Assembly (NCBI GenBank): GCA_902729315.2
Contig: LR746278.1
Span: 3,481,501-3,545,500, forward strand
Source: Spirodela intermedia
Lineage: Eukaryota > Streptophyta > Magnoliopsida > Alismatales > Araceae
Length of the DNA stretch: 64,000 nucleotides
Reading direction: 5' to 3'
Position numbers and translations under genes: made by a program. The stretch's first letter is position 1. Every line of letters starts with the position of its first letter. This document shows positions 11,683 through 22,619 of this stretch, piece by piece. The notes beneath the pieces are model-generated. The model saw nothing but the letters and a program-made list of their open reading frames with translations, was not told where the DNA came from and ran no database searches.

Positions 11683-12420
11683 TTACAGCCAAGAAACCTT
11701 ATTTCTTAAAAAAAGTTGAGGCCATATTTTTTTCTGAAATAAATTTAGCTTGTTCAACTGATAAGTAAATTCTATCATAAGGAAGTAGCGTCGTACACTC
11801 AAGTCTCTTGTGACAAAGTGTTGGTATAGGTGGGCTTTGTTGGTAGAAATGTCTACCTCATCACTCACTATCACAAGAATGTCATCAACATACATGATTA
11901 GGATGATCATACCTCTAGATGTGATATTCGTTAGGATAGTAAGGTTAACAATGTATGGAAGTGAAGCTAAAAGTAGTAAAAAGATCATTGAACTTCACAA
12001 ACTAGGCTCGAAGACTCTATTTGAGTCTGTATATAGCATGTTGAAGTAACCAAACTTAGGAAGACTTTTTCTGAACAATATATTCTAGAGGTTGTTCTAT
12101 AAAAACCTACTCAACTAAGTCACCATAGAGGAAGGCATTAGACACGTCCAACTAGTGAAGTGACCAATCACGATGCATCATCAAAGAGAAAAGAATTCAA
12201 ATAGAGTTTAGTTGAACTATATGGAAGAAAGTCTTTATGTAATTAATGTCATAGGTTTGAGTGAAGCCATGAGCAACCAAATGAGCTTTGTGACAAATGA
12301 TGAAGTCATCTAGCTTATACTTCAGTATGAAAACCTACTTCATGTCATAATGTTGGCATTGGTCAAACAAAGAACAAGCTTCAGTGTGCCTTGAGAAAGT
12401 AGTACTTCAATCTCTAAATT
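11683..12420 (-). pseudogene. copia reverse transcriptase remnant
   Basis: ILIMYVDDILVIVSDEVD carries the YVDD catalytic core and is followed by HFVTRDLSVRRYFLMIEF, corresponding to the RDLG-LRYFLGIE block of copia reverse transcriptases. Upstream RT sequence continues to about 12.4 kb in broken frames. Confidence 0.85.
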
Positions 12421-12589
12421 TATATTTATTTTTCAAGTAGGGGTTCGAAGTGACTCAATATGTAACTATGGGATCAACTCGGAAGCCACGGAGAGGGTAA
12501 AAACACAAAAGGTGAGGTCAAGATGATCATAAGAGACAACAAAATATAAGATGTTGAGTGGAAGAGTGTGTACTGAAAAAGCCTCAATA

Positions 12590-13810
12590 TTATATGATAG
12601 GATATGCATAGTTTATATGATTATAGTTTAAATCCCTTAATGAAAGTATATATTCGATGTAAACATTTTTTTATGTAAATTTTTATTATTTATTAAATTA
12701 TATACAAAAGTATTAAATTCTATATCTTTTATAACCTGCATATTCTATTGAATCAAAAAGTTTTCTTTAATACAATGTTGGGTGTTCTAATAGATCGAAA
12801 AATTATATTTACATGCAGGAAAATTAAAAGAAGGGTAGTTTAAATTTTAAATAGATTCTTTGTACTTTTTTAAGTGTTTAATGAGTTGACCAATAGACCC
12901 ATTACAGTCGGCCCACTAGTAGGCCACATACCAGCCCATTCTAATGGGGCGTATTTAAAGGGAGAGAGAGGAGAGAGAAAGGGAAGGAAGCACGCATGAT
13001 CGGAGAAACTAGGGTTCACAGAGAGAAAACGGAGGAGGGTGATGAGCGGAAGAACAGGAAATCACGACAGTGATAACCACGACGACGATGGTAGCTGCAA
13101 CATCGATAGTGGCAGTAAGTCCCATTTTGTGTGACAGATACAAAAGGGGCCGAGCACGGTGGTGGTGGTGCTCACAACACCGACAACAATAGTGGTGTCG
13201 ACAATGGTAGTGGTTGCGAACTCCCATTTTGTGTAATACGTAAAGGAGGAGACGAGCAAAGCGGCGACGACACTCACGATGATGACAACAGCAAGGGTGG
13301 CAACAATGGTTGTGGTTGCAAACTTTTGTTTGACATGATAGGTAAAGGAGGAGATGAGCATGATGGCAGCAGCGACAGTGACGATAATAGGCACTCGACA
13401 ACAGCAACAACGATGGTTGTGAGCTCCCTTACTATGTGACAAGTAGAAGAGGAGTCAAGCACAACAACACCAACATCCACACTCTCAGGCTTCGAATTTG
13501 AGTGCTTTAGTTTCTACACATATTTTATTTTGTATTTCTTTTTCTTTATGAATGTTGAACAGGTTTAGTGCTAGTCTGTTGGCAAAGGTGTTTTCACCTC
13601 TATCATTTTTTACAGATTTATAATATTACTCTTTCATTTCTTTTTATGTTTTTAGTCTTGTCCAAACACTTAATAGAAAATATTCTTGGATCGCATAATA
13701 CCAATTTTTCCCTGTGGATTAACCCAAATCCGTTATGTATTATAAATAATCAACATTATAATTTTTGAAGATTTAGTTTTAATAAATTTTAAAATTAATT
13801 ACTTCTTAAA
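12590..13810. mobile_element. Probable nested insertion, perhaps a solo LTR
   Basis: Within the minus-strand copia, the RT module stops near 12.5 kb and the post-integrase linker resumes near 13.83 kb. The DNA between is unlike either side. It has a GC-richer promoter-like part near 12900-13040 (GGCCCACTAG, GCGTATTTAAAGGGAGAGAG, then CTAGGGTTCACAGAG), a trinucleotide-rich stretch (13060-13420) and an AT-rich tail. TATTTAAA followed by a leader is what an LTR promoter looks like. No target-site duplication was confirmed. Open frames inside are products of the GAC/CAC repeats. Confidence 0.45.
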
Positions 13811-13826
13811 AATGACTAGAGTACCA

Positions 13827-14339
13827 TCATAAACCTTTGTGCAATGTAATGAAAAGATGAAAATTATCCATAAATGGTGCAGGAGGGTCAACTAGTGGAG
13901 TAGTGATGTCAAGCGAGGTTGGTGAGAATGTAACTACACTTGGAGCGGCGGCATCAATAGAGGATGTAGATAGTAGATGTGCCAATGAAAGAGGGAGAGA
14001 TAAAGAAGAAATAGTAGGAGGATCCGCAAGAACGACAAGGGGTGAAAACCCAAGGGGTGGAGACGTAGATGAATAAGAAGATAAAAGAGATAAAGTAAAC
14101 AAAGAGAAATTCTCATGAAAAGTAATATCAATAGAGGTCACATAGCGATGGGTGTTGAAAAAGTATACCCGATAAGTCTTTTGGCTGCATGAGTCCACAA
14201 AGACACATTTCAAAGAACGAGGAGTGAGTTTAGAAAGAGATGACAAGTGATCATAAATAAAAGTAATGTAGTTAAAAACTTGAGGAGATAAAAGAAAAAA
14301 GAGACACATTGAGTGTGAGACATTGGAGAGGAATGGCAT
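13827..14339 (-). pseudogene. copia post-integrase linker remnant
   Basis: 170-codon open frame. LSKLTPRSLKCVFVDSCSQK and then YRVYFFNTHRYVTSIDITFHE match the conserved segment after the copia integrase (usually KL.PRA.KCVF.GYS..QKGY). The Ser/Pro-rich remainder is the usual variable linker before RT. Confidence 0.85.
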
Positions 14340-14399
14340 GACCCAACAAAGTGGAAGGAATATGGTTTTGAAGATAAGTGATAGTCAAGAGTGTGTCAG

Positions 14400-15060
14400 A
14401 CCACAAGTAATGTGGAATATTTATCTCAATGAGTAGTGTGTGAATGACATCAAGTGGTGGTGTTTACATTCGATAATTCCATTATATTGGGATCTTTATG
14501 AACATGTGGTATGATGAATAATATCACGATTAGTACAAAAGGTGCGAATGACATCTTGAATAAGTTTAAGTAAATACATTGTTCCTACGAAGAACCTTGG
14601 GTGTGGTAGAATTTTGGGTAATAATTTCAGTAATAAGTTAGATAATAATAAAAAGAACTTGAGACCGATCACGGAGGAGAGAAACTCAACTCATATGAGT
14701 ATAGTCATCAATAAAAATAATATAATAGAGATGTCTAGTGATGTAAGTAATTCAAGAGGGTCCCCAAACATTACAATGAACAAGATCGAATAAAGCCGAG
14801 GATGAAATACCGTTACAACTATAATAAAAAGAATGATGATGTTTGCCTAATTGTCATGATTGACACATATATTCATTAAGATACAATCATAGTAAAAAAT
14901 TAAAATTTTAAAAAACAAAGATGGCTTAAATGGCGATGCCACAAAAGAGAAGAAATAACAATGTAACCAAAAAAAAGTACTAAAATGTTAGAGGAAGGTG
15001 CATCTAAGATGAGTTCGTAAACATCCCAACTGTTCTCACATTGCAAATCAATCTTTTGTT
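14400..15060 (-). pseudogene. copia integrase core remnant (approximate)
   Basis: Lies between recognised GAG-pre-integrase and post-integrase modules. Short broken peptides such as a reversed-strand region reading VHCNVWGPS and YYIIFIDDYTH-like words near 14690-14790 fit the integrase core. Catalytic residues could not be placed with certainty. Confidence 0.5.
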
Positions 15061-15073
15061 TGATATGCAGATC

Positions 15074-15334
15074 TTACAAGACATAGTGAAAGGAAAAAAA
15101 GATAATAATGTAAAGTAGGACATGAGTGAGGACACTAATAGATAAAAGGTTTGCAAGAAAAGTAAGAACGTAAAAGACTTGGGTCAATGATAGGATAAAG
15201 GTCATAGTGGTCGTGTCACGACTTTTAATTAGACAAGTCCGACCATGGGCAATGGTCACTAAGGGGTAAGTCATGGTGTGATAAAGTGAGGAAAGTACGG
15301 AGGGTGTATCGATCATATAGGCATAAGCCTTCAA
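15074..15334 (-). pseudogene. copia protease/GAG-pre-integrase remnant
   Basis: The 86-codon frame reads MIDTPSVLSSLYHTM, VTIAHGRTCLIKSRDTTTM and VFYVLTFLANLLSISVL, closely following the segment after the protease active site of copia polyproteins (TPSVLSSL, VTIADG, VLYVP.F..NLLSIS). Confidence 0.8.
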
Positions 15335-15499
15335 GTCGAGAATCTAAGGCAATGAGAAGGTAAATAAGATATGTGTACCTAGCATAGAGGCTCCCAATAT
15401 AGATGCAAGGTTGATAGAGAAAAGTGTATGAGAGGGATCAATCATGGACCACTTCTAGGTTTCATATTCTATTGATACGAAAGTCATATGAATAATAGG

Positions 15500-16040
15500 A
15501 GGAGATGTTGTGGAGTGAATCATGAATGAGGCCAACATAAGATAATCTAAATAAGTGCTAGAGATAACAGCTTGAGCCCACTTAGATTTGCCAAACTTTT
15601 TTCAACACTTATCATCCTAGAGAATCTGGCCACGAATATACGAGACAATGTTCGGATGTAGACCATTGAGATATACACCAATGTAGAACTCTTGGTGATA
15701 TCGTTCAAGAATCCAAAGATTAATAGTTAGAGGTTGGTAAAGAGATAACTCTTAGATGATCACCTAAAGTCATCCAAAGTGTGCAAAAAGTAAGAAATCA
15801 CCTTACTTATAGGTAAAAAGAGACTCAAATAATTACATGGTATGACTAATATTTGTCTTGTTGGCATACATAGTCTTCATCGTGAGCCAAAGTTGTTTGA
15901 CAGGCTTGATATGAGTAAGAGGCTTGTCAACAATTTACTCAATACTTTGAAGCATCCAAGTGACTACAATGGAGTTAACTTGGGACCAAGAAGTATAGGT
16001 CAAGTCAATGATGGACGACGGATCATTTGTTAGATGATGA
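15500..16040 (-). pseudogene. copia gag remnant
   Basis: Broken minus-strand frames include VVTWMLQSIE, KQLWLTMKTMYANKTNISH and later VYLNGLHPNIVSYIRGQIL, matching copia Gag (VV.WL..S, WD.L..MY..K.N.SR, FL.GL.P....VR.QIL). Confidence 0.7.
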
Positions 16041-16329
16041 AGCAAACTGTGGGATGTAAAAAGTATTCAAAACTTGAAGAGGTATGTTGGCTGAGTTAGT
16101 TGCACTGTGATAGAATGTTGTAAGGGAAGGAGTGCCAATGGCGAAAACACAGACTAGAAGTAGGGCCGTGGGTTGAGGTCTCAGAAGTGGAGAAAATGCA
16201 CTATCTTAGGCCATAATGATGATGAAAAACAACATACCAATGTAAGCACAAGAACATACAGTAAGGGACGGCACATGGCAACAAATGACACGCAACGAGA
16301 AGATAGTGTGGCGGGAGGTAGTGTTATAT

Positions 16330-17450
16330 AATGTTACTTGACTAAAATAGGTTCATATAAAAGTTATTATCAAGAATTACTTAAAATCTGACTAAATTCA
16401 GTTTTAGGTGGGAGGAAGAATTATAATGTGGATAAAAGGAAGGTTGGGAATTCATATTCATATTAAAAACTAATTGGACTTTTGTGATCATAACTAGACT
16501 GTAAGTTTTGATGACTCAAAATGTACATTAGTTTATTACTTTTCTCTTAGTTCTACTGCACTTTTTTGGACAAAAGACAATGTAGTAGTTTTATCTTGTA
16601 CAATAATTGAATATGTCTTAGGCTCACTAGAATGGTCCAAGTAATAAAATTGAGAAGAATAATGAAAGATAGTGGTGACAAAAGAACAAGCTGCTCATTT
16701 TTTTTATGGCAAGTATAAATTTAAATATCCAACAATCCAGTTAATCATGGTTAAACAAAACACATCAAAGGTCACAATCATTTCATTTGAGAAGTGACTG
16801 AGGTGGGTGCAATTCACTTGGGTATTGAAATAGTGAAGAATAGGAGGTAGATATCTTCATAAAGGCTTAGAGAAACACATGGGATGCAAAATAAAGCACT
16901 AAGAGAAAGTATTAAAATATGAAGATCATAATTTTTTTTGTAGATTTTGTGTGGTTTGAGATACTATCTGGTTGGACTTGGTAAAACTCATGTGGAACGT
17001 GTAATGATTCTCTTATCTTGGGAATTGATAGATGTTGGTTAAAAATTGATATCTTGGGAATTTTGTTGTTTTTAGTCAAGATTACATCTTTATTTTACTT
17101 CATTCGGCTGCGTGTGTGCACCAACACGTTACGCAGAGCAATGTTCTCACTACTGCATGGCCAGACACGTACTCAAGGGGACGGGGCCCATGCAGATAAT
17201 CCCATTTGGTCTCATCTTCTGGCAACCCTCATTCTCTCATTATTCTCCAATTTGTATGGCCTTTCTTGGTGGTTCTTCCTGTTCTCTCACCCTCTCAAAC
17301 AGTTTGGGTCATTTCTCATCATTATTTGAGCCTTTTGCGTTGCTGTTATCGATCACTCGTTTGACTTCAGCACGAGGAGATTAGCTAAACACTGATCTCC
17401 AGCATGCACTAGGAGGTGATTTGTTGATGATGAATAGGCGTTAATCCTAA
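16330..17450. other. Intergenic DNA, nothing recognised
   Basis: Mixed-composition DNA right of the copia element. Two overlapping + strand open frames at 17018-17384 are short and show no family resemblance. No RNA gene was seen. Confidence 0.4.
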
Positions 17451-18562
17451 CAGGTTTTCAAACCAGTCCCCAAGAGTTTAGCAAGAAAAGCCAACATTCC
17501 ATCCCTCCCTCCTACCTCCAAACCCAGTTCCAGACCGCGCTATGATAATGCCTACTTCGGCCTGGATTGAGAGAGAAGGGGAGAGAGAGTGTGAGAGAGG
17601 GAGGAACGCAGGGATGATACATGGGTGTTGCATCATCAATGGCAGCCCATGACCGACGCCCTGGCTTCCCATGGAATGTCAGCCACCAGGTGGCGTCTGG
17701 CAGTGCTGATGGAGGGTGAGGGTGATGGTGATCCCTGACAGAATCCGATGACGAACGTAGGCTATCCGACGTTGAGAGTCAGCGGACGGCGATGAGGATT
17801 TGACGCTGAAACAGGCTGTCTTCACAACAAACGAATCGACCCAAATGGGGAATATGTAATCATAAGGATATTGTCGCAGAGCACCCATAATCGGAAGGGG
17901 CAAGCAGGCCGAATCCGCTGATCCATGCCTAAAGATATCTATACATATAAATACATATATAAATTGTAACGAAAGCTTAAAAAGAATGCGCATATTTAAA
18001 ATACGCCTGTATATATAAAGAAGACTTGGCAACGCAAACTTGGAATCCAAACTGTTTAACGAGCATATGGCTGATGGTCTGAGACAAGGAGGACTTTTTG
18101 ATGATACTTCCCTCGGCCTAATGATTAGGGCGGATAATGGGCTTGGATTCTTGAAAGCAGCGTAGGCTCTGGGTAACAACGTCCCGGTAGGTAAGTCAAC
18201 CTCGGGGCAGAGTGCTGACCTTAAGTGATGATAGTTTCTCTGCAAAGAACCCCGTGGTTCCGAAGCCCGGCCCGGGTTGTTCTTGGAATGGCCCAGCCCA
18301 GACCCTATTCGGACACTGCAGGACATGATACTCTCAATCGCGGATCTAATCTTGGTCTATTCTAACGCAAAATATGTCATTTAATGGACGCATCTGCTTC
18401 ATCGGAGTGGGATTAGCACAAGATCAATGGTAGACAGATGCGAACAACAAGAGATCTTCCTCAGGTAAGGTGTTAGCGCGACGCTAACATTCTACGACAC
18501 ACGCACACACGCTCTACATTTCTTGTGTGTGTACATATGTGGATGTGATCTGACCAACGCAG

Positions 18563-18617
<55 letters not shown>

Positions 18618-18780
18618 CAGTGAAAGGGAACAGATTTTTCCTGTGAAGGAGAAATGAGAGAGAGAAATACCCACTATCCTACTTGCAAGTTAACGCAGAA
18701 CGCGTGGCAATATACTATAGTATTATTTCAGAATTCTCTGCCACCTGGCCATATCTTGCCTTCTTTAATGATATTGAGAT
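17450..18780. other. GC-richer non-coding DNA with GATA and GA microsatellites
   Basis: A 215-codon minus-strand open frame (17679-18326) has no recognisable domain or homologue. Its third positions do not show the GC bias of the real genes nearby, so I do not call it a gene. At 18562-18616 (GATA)n passes into about 18 GA units. Nothing else is supported. Confidence 0.4.
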
Positions 18781-18795
18781 GCTCTATGGTACAGA

Positions 18796-19300
18796 ATGTG
18801 GGTCACTACCCCTCCACGGCACCGTCCACGGTGGCGAGGATCCCAAGAGAACCCTGGAAAGGTCCTCAGGGGGTTTTCGTCCATTACCTGCTCTTCTCTC
18901 GTCTTATTCGCTACCATCGTGGAAGCTTCGTTCGTTCGGCTTCTTCCCCGCATCCATCGGATATCTTCTCTTGCACCAGAAGCACGCGAACTGTGAACCT
19001 CGCTGGGCAGTCTTCAACACATTAAATGCTATGCGGTCGGAACTCATGCACCCGATCCCCTGGGACCCTTCTACCGGACACTCCTTGCTAGCTTCCGCCG
19101 CCGCCAATGAAGGGGAGAGAGAGAGAGAGGGATCAACGGAGACGTCGGGCTGAAACCTGACTCCATCTCCGACTATTCCAACTCCAAGGCTAAGCTGGGA
19201 GAGAGCTATCGTTCGTCGTCTGGTCGGGTCATCTTCCTTGAAACTTCTCGCTCCTTCCAAACCCCTGGTAACCGGACTCAGCGTCGACGGTCTGCGATGG
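18796..19300 (+). repeat. Dispersed repeat R, copy R1
   Basis: Shares three ordered sequence blocks with three other places in the window. Block i is CCATCGTGGAAGCTTCGTT (18915-18933), block ii is ACATTAAATGCTATGCGGTC near 19018, and block iii is CATCTTCCTTGAAACTTCTC near 19230 followed by GCTCCTTCCAAACCCCTGG. It is non-coding by appearance. The unit is about 500 bases here. I do not recognise the family. Confidence 0.6.
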
Positions 19301-21210
19301 GCGGGAACGAGCTCACAAGCAGGGAAGGAACCCGAGCAGCGTTGCTGACGCAACAGAGCAGTATATGCATGCAATAACCGGACTCAGGCATACGACAGGG
19401 CGTACATTAAATGTTTGACTATATAATTATTTGGATTTATTATATTATCACGTGAAATGTAATCTACATTTTCCTATAATATTATCCAAAATTAGAAGCC
19501 TGTTTGGGGCTCTTTCAGTTCATTTCCCCAACGATAGCATGTAAACGTCTCATTTAGTGCTTTATCTTTCAGTATTGTGGGGATGTTCTTTAAAAATTTT
19601 GCCCGAATCCATAAAGATGAGAATATCATCCATTCCAAGAGAATTCTATACGTATTACGCAGTTGTCCGCTAATTCTGTAATCAGCGTCATCTTGTATCA
19701 CCACCGTAGTGATACTTGTTGAGAAATTACGTGCATTAAATGTACAAAACCGTTCCAGTTCGCCAATAAAAAGAGTACTAGTAAAGTCGGACATTTAATG
19801 GCAAATAAGAAAAATAGAAAAATATTAAATATGTGACACAATCCTAAGAGCGTAGAATCATTCTGCTCTTGTGATCCAAAACGGATAACTTGATCAAATG
19901 ACTTGAGAGAATGGCGACCAGCCCTCCATTTCCTTGTTAGGTCACAATTAATTTGAGCCTCTTTTATTTTCTAATTAATTAAGACAATAATAAAAATACA
20001 AGCCTAGCCCATACTTATAATTCCCCATTTAACTATTTTTTTCCTTTTGATGCTCATTTCTGACAATTGAACTTCCTATTTATGTAGATTCCTTTAGTTA
20101 CATTGACAAATGTTGACTTTTTTCTGAGCATTTATTTTCAGGCAAGGGAAGAGCTATGAGGTTTCAACCCTATTACAAAAATCCTCATTGTTATGGATCA
20201 TATGATAATTCGTTGAACTTAGTAATGTTTGAATATTTTATCAAATTCATAATATTTATCAAGTTTTTATTTACACATGACCTAGCAATCGTTCACATGC
20301 ATATGTATCTGCATGCATTGCCACCTATGTGAACAACATTTAGAAATGATAGGGTAAGCCACATTTCATACGCCCCAATCTCTATTGTTCCATTTTAGTG
20401 TAGGGTTATACTAATGTGCTTACTCCAGTGAAAAAATGAAATTAAGAACTAGTCAAAAGTGATAATGGGTTCTATGTCCCATAGTATTTTGGTCATGAAA
20501 GTCAAAACCACTTGAAACAATGATCTTACATAGATGTTTTCTCTATTTCATGTATATCTGTTAATGTGGGAAAATTCAGGTATTTCTCTTCCATAAAACA
20601 GTTTTATAACTGATGTATCTTCTCGTGGGCCTGTTAGTAAGAATACACGATTTCTATTGGTTGTGTGATTTATAGGCTCTCTCTCTCTGTCCCTCTCCCT
20701 CTTCCTCTCTCCTCTTACTGCTTCCCTATATAATTTACATATAGATGCATGATGTAATCTCATCCATGCATTTTAATTGGAAAGGAAATGGCTAGGCCTG
20801 GGCCATGTCTAGCCTTGCTTGAGACAAACCACTCTTGCTAGGACCTAAACTAGCTTTTCAAGCCACATCACACGACATGTACTCATCAGCAAGATGGAGA
20901 GAGGGAGATAGGTAGAGAGAGAGAGAGTCCATGAGGGCCTGTTTAGTTTCAAGGATTAGCTTGAGGCCTTTACTCACGTCCAAAATACATACATTTGCAC
21001 GTACATAGTCTTCTGCATTTAATGAAGGCAGTGGCCATTGCCTCAATTGGCTGGACGACAAACTAAAGGCAGAGGTTATAAATGAGGAGGGAGTGTGTAC
21101 CGGAAAAGAACAATCGAGTTGTAATGTCTGACAACGAATTACGGATTTTTTGTTTTTTTTATAATATCTGACATCGTAAATAGTTTTATTTCACATTATC
21201 GGGCCATCCA
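19301..21210. other. AT-rich intergenic DNA, nothing recognised
   Basis: Contains short CT/GA runs (about 20677-20714 and 20890-20930) and no supported coding region. Minus-strand frames here are low-complexity products of the CT/GA runs. Confidence 0.4.
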
Positions 21211-21419
21211 AAACGCTCAAGGCAGCAATATAGCTCGCCGGCAGTCCCTCACTGCCTCGGCAGCCTTATTCCTACCGCGCCGCGCCGACCCATTGTGCTC
21301 CCGGCGCAGGACATGGCGCGCTACCGGCCCTTCAAAGACTCGACTGGTCCGAGGAGGGGGAGAGAGAGAGAGAGAGTATTGCCGCGACTGCAGCAATCGT
21401 GGAGAGAGGACACTGGATT

Positions 21420-22010
21420 GAGATGATATGCGGTCAAGTCGGCGGGATTGCCCAACCGCCGGTACCCTCCATGGCGGCGAGGAACCCAAGGCAGGCGGCT
21501 AATCGTCCGTCTTCTCCTAGCCCCCCAAGACTGTCAGTTAATGGTCCGCCAGGGATGTTTTGTCCAGTAGGAGTCCTCCAACGTCCTTATTTGCCACCAT
21601 CGTGGAAGCTTCATTTGTCTGCTTCCCCGAGTCTGCAAGATCGCTCCATGGTGCCGGCGTACGAAGAAGCGCCAGTGGGCCTCTCCGTGTCTCCGTTTCT
21701 GGACATATTCCCGTGTGGTCGGATCACGCGCCGCCTGGCCTACGAAACCTCAAAACTAATCCCCCAACTCATTAAGTGCCTGGAGACGCAAGCCCACCTC
21801 TTGGTCGGGTGACGAATCCTAATCTCGGTGCGCCGCGACTCCTTGCAGAGAGAGAGAGGATAATCTAAGGGCTGTTGCGACGGTGAAGGAGGGTGCTGTT
21901 CGTCTGGCCAGCAAGCCATCTTCCCTGAAGGTTCTCGCTCCTTCCAAGCCTCTGGGATCCGGGTTTGTCGTGGAGGGTGGGAGTGGGGGGGATGGGCGGG
22001 CGAGTAGTTC
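21420..22010 (+). repeat. Dispersed repeat R, copy R2
   Basis: Same orientation as R1. Block i is CCATCGTGGAAGCTTCATTT near 21597, followed by GTCTGCTTCCCCGAG; block iii is CATCTTCCCTGAAGGTTCTC near 21917 followed by GCTCCTTCCAAGCCTCTGGG. Block ii is weak or missing. DNA at 21210-21420 left of it is also GC-rich and may belong to the same unit. Confidence 0.6.
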
Positions 22011-22171
22011 GAAGGCTAGAATGAAACTCGACGGGGGCCGCAATAAAATACAAGGGGCGAGTCGTTACCAGCCTCCATCTTTTACTCGAGGGAGTTACCT
22101 TCCCGGCCTTCCCATGATACGTGACAAACCCAATTCGGCGTTTCCACGGTGCTGCTCCGAGGCTTCCTCTT

Positions 22172-22205
<34 letters not shown>
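22172..22205 (+). repeat. (CT)n microsatellite upstream of the bHLH gene
   Basis: About 16 CT units followed by C-rich DNA, roughly 420 bases before the bHLH start codon. GAGA-type tracts like this are binding sites for plant BBR/BPC factors. Confidence 0.7.
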
Positions 22206-22207
<2 letters not shown>

Positions 22208-22318
22208 CCCCTCCCTCTTCCATACTTCACTCCTCTGTAAACGTCGTTTTTGTGTACGTCCAGGTGGCATACACAATTTTTTTGTGTTATCGAGTCGCAA
22301 CAAACCTCAATTTTGGAG

Positions 22319-22324
22319 CACGTG
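22319..22324 (+). promoter_or_regulatory. G-box (CACGTG) in the bHLH promoter
   Basis: CACGTG inside GAGCACGTGGTG, about 110 bases before the TATA box. G-boxes are the target of MYC-type bHLH factors, so the downstream gene could regulate itself or be part of a jasmonate feedback loop. That role is inferred. Confidence 0.5.
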
Positions 22325-22430
22325 GTGATCTCCCGCCTTGCATCATGCCGCTCCTTTCCCGATCTCGCACTAGAAACATAAAACTATCCCACTCACTGTT
22401 TCTCTCTCCTATCACCTTATCCCCCGCCTC

Positions 22431-22440
22431 TCTATTTATA
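22431..22440 (+). promoter_or_regulatory. TATA box of the bHLH gene
   Basis: TCTATTTATA lies about 180 bases before the ATG at 22620, leaving room for a leader of about 150 bases that includes the CT/CA microsatellite. Confidence 0.55.
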
Positions 22441-22532
22441 CCCTTCTACACGGAGCTCATTCTTCAAGCCCACATCATTCACTCTCCAGGCCACTGTCCA
22501 GACACTCTGATAATTCACAGTCGCTGTTGCTG

Positions 22533-22537
<5 letters not shown>

Positions 22538-22602
<65 letters not shown>
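22538..22602 (+). repeat. (CT)n(CA)n tract in the bHLH leader
   Basis: A (CT)n run followed by (CA)n ends 18 bases before the start codon. It keeps an open frame in phase with the CDS, adding a low-complexity Leu-Ser/His-Thr stretch. The start at 22620 is therefore preferred over the in-frame ATG at 22527. Confidence 0.75.
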
Positions 22603-22619
22603 ATTATTCGTGGGCAGCC

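Larger units (their letters stand above)
10640..16330 (-). mobile_element. Degenerate Ty1-copia retrotransposon with nested insertion
   Basis: On the minus strand, from right to left: Gag (about 16040-15500), GAG-pre-integrase (15334-15074), integrase (about 15000-14400), the linker after integrase (14339-13827), reverse transcriptase (about 12400-11683) and RNase H (11299-11084). This is the copia order, INT before RT. Stops break all modules. The RT and integrase parts are separated by about 1.2 kb of unlike DNA (12590-13810), probably inserted later. The LTR should lie at 10640-11070, where a GC-richer patch occurs, but its ends were not defined. Confidence 0.75.

Noticed and set aside
12440-12455. 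GGTTCGAAGTG resembling a tRNA B box
   Set aside because: No A box or foldable cloverleaf upstream; it lies in a copia RT remnant.
13009-13480. Several 60-133-codon frames on both strands
   Set aside because: Trinucleotide repeats of GAC/GGT type keep all frames open; His/Cys-rich and Asp/Gly-rich peptides here are artefacts.
17679-18326. 215-codon minus-strand open frame
   Set aside because: Long but without recognisable domain, with rare-residue-rich composition (Ser, Arg, Ile runs) and no GC3 bias; it sits in repeat-rich DNA.
22527-22619. Upstream in-frame ATG extending the bHLH protein by 31 residues
   Set aside because: The extension is a pure translation of the CT/CA microsatellite; family members start at a Met like that at 22620.
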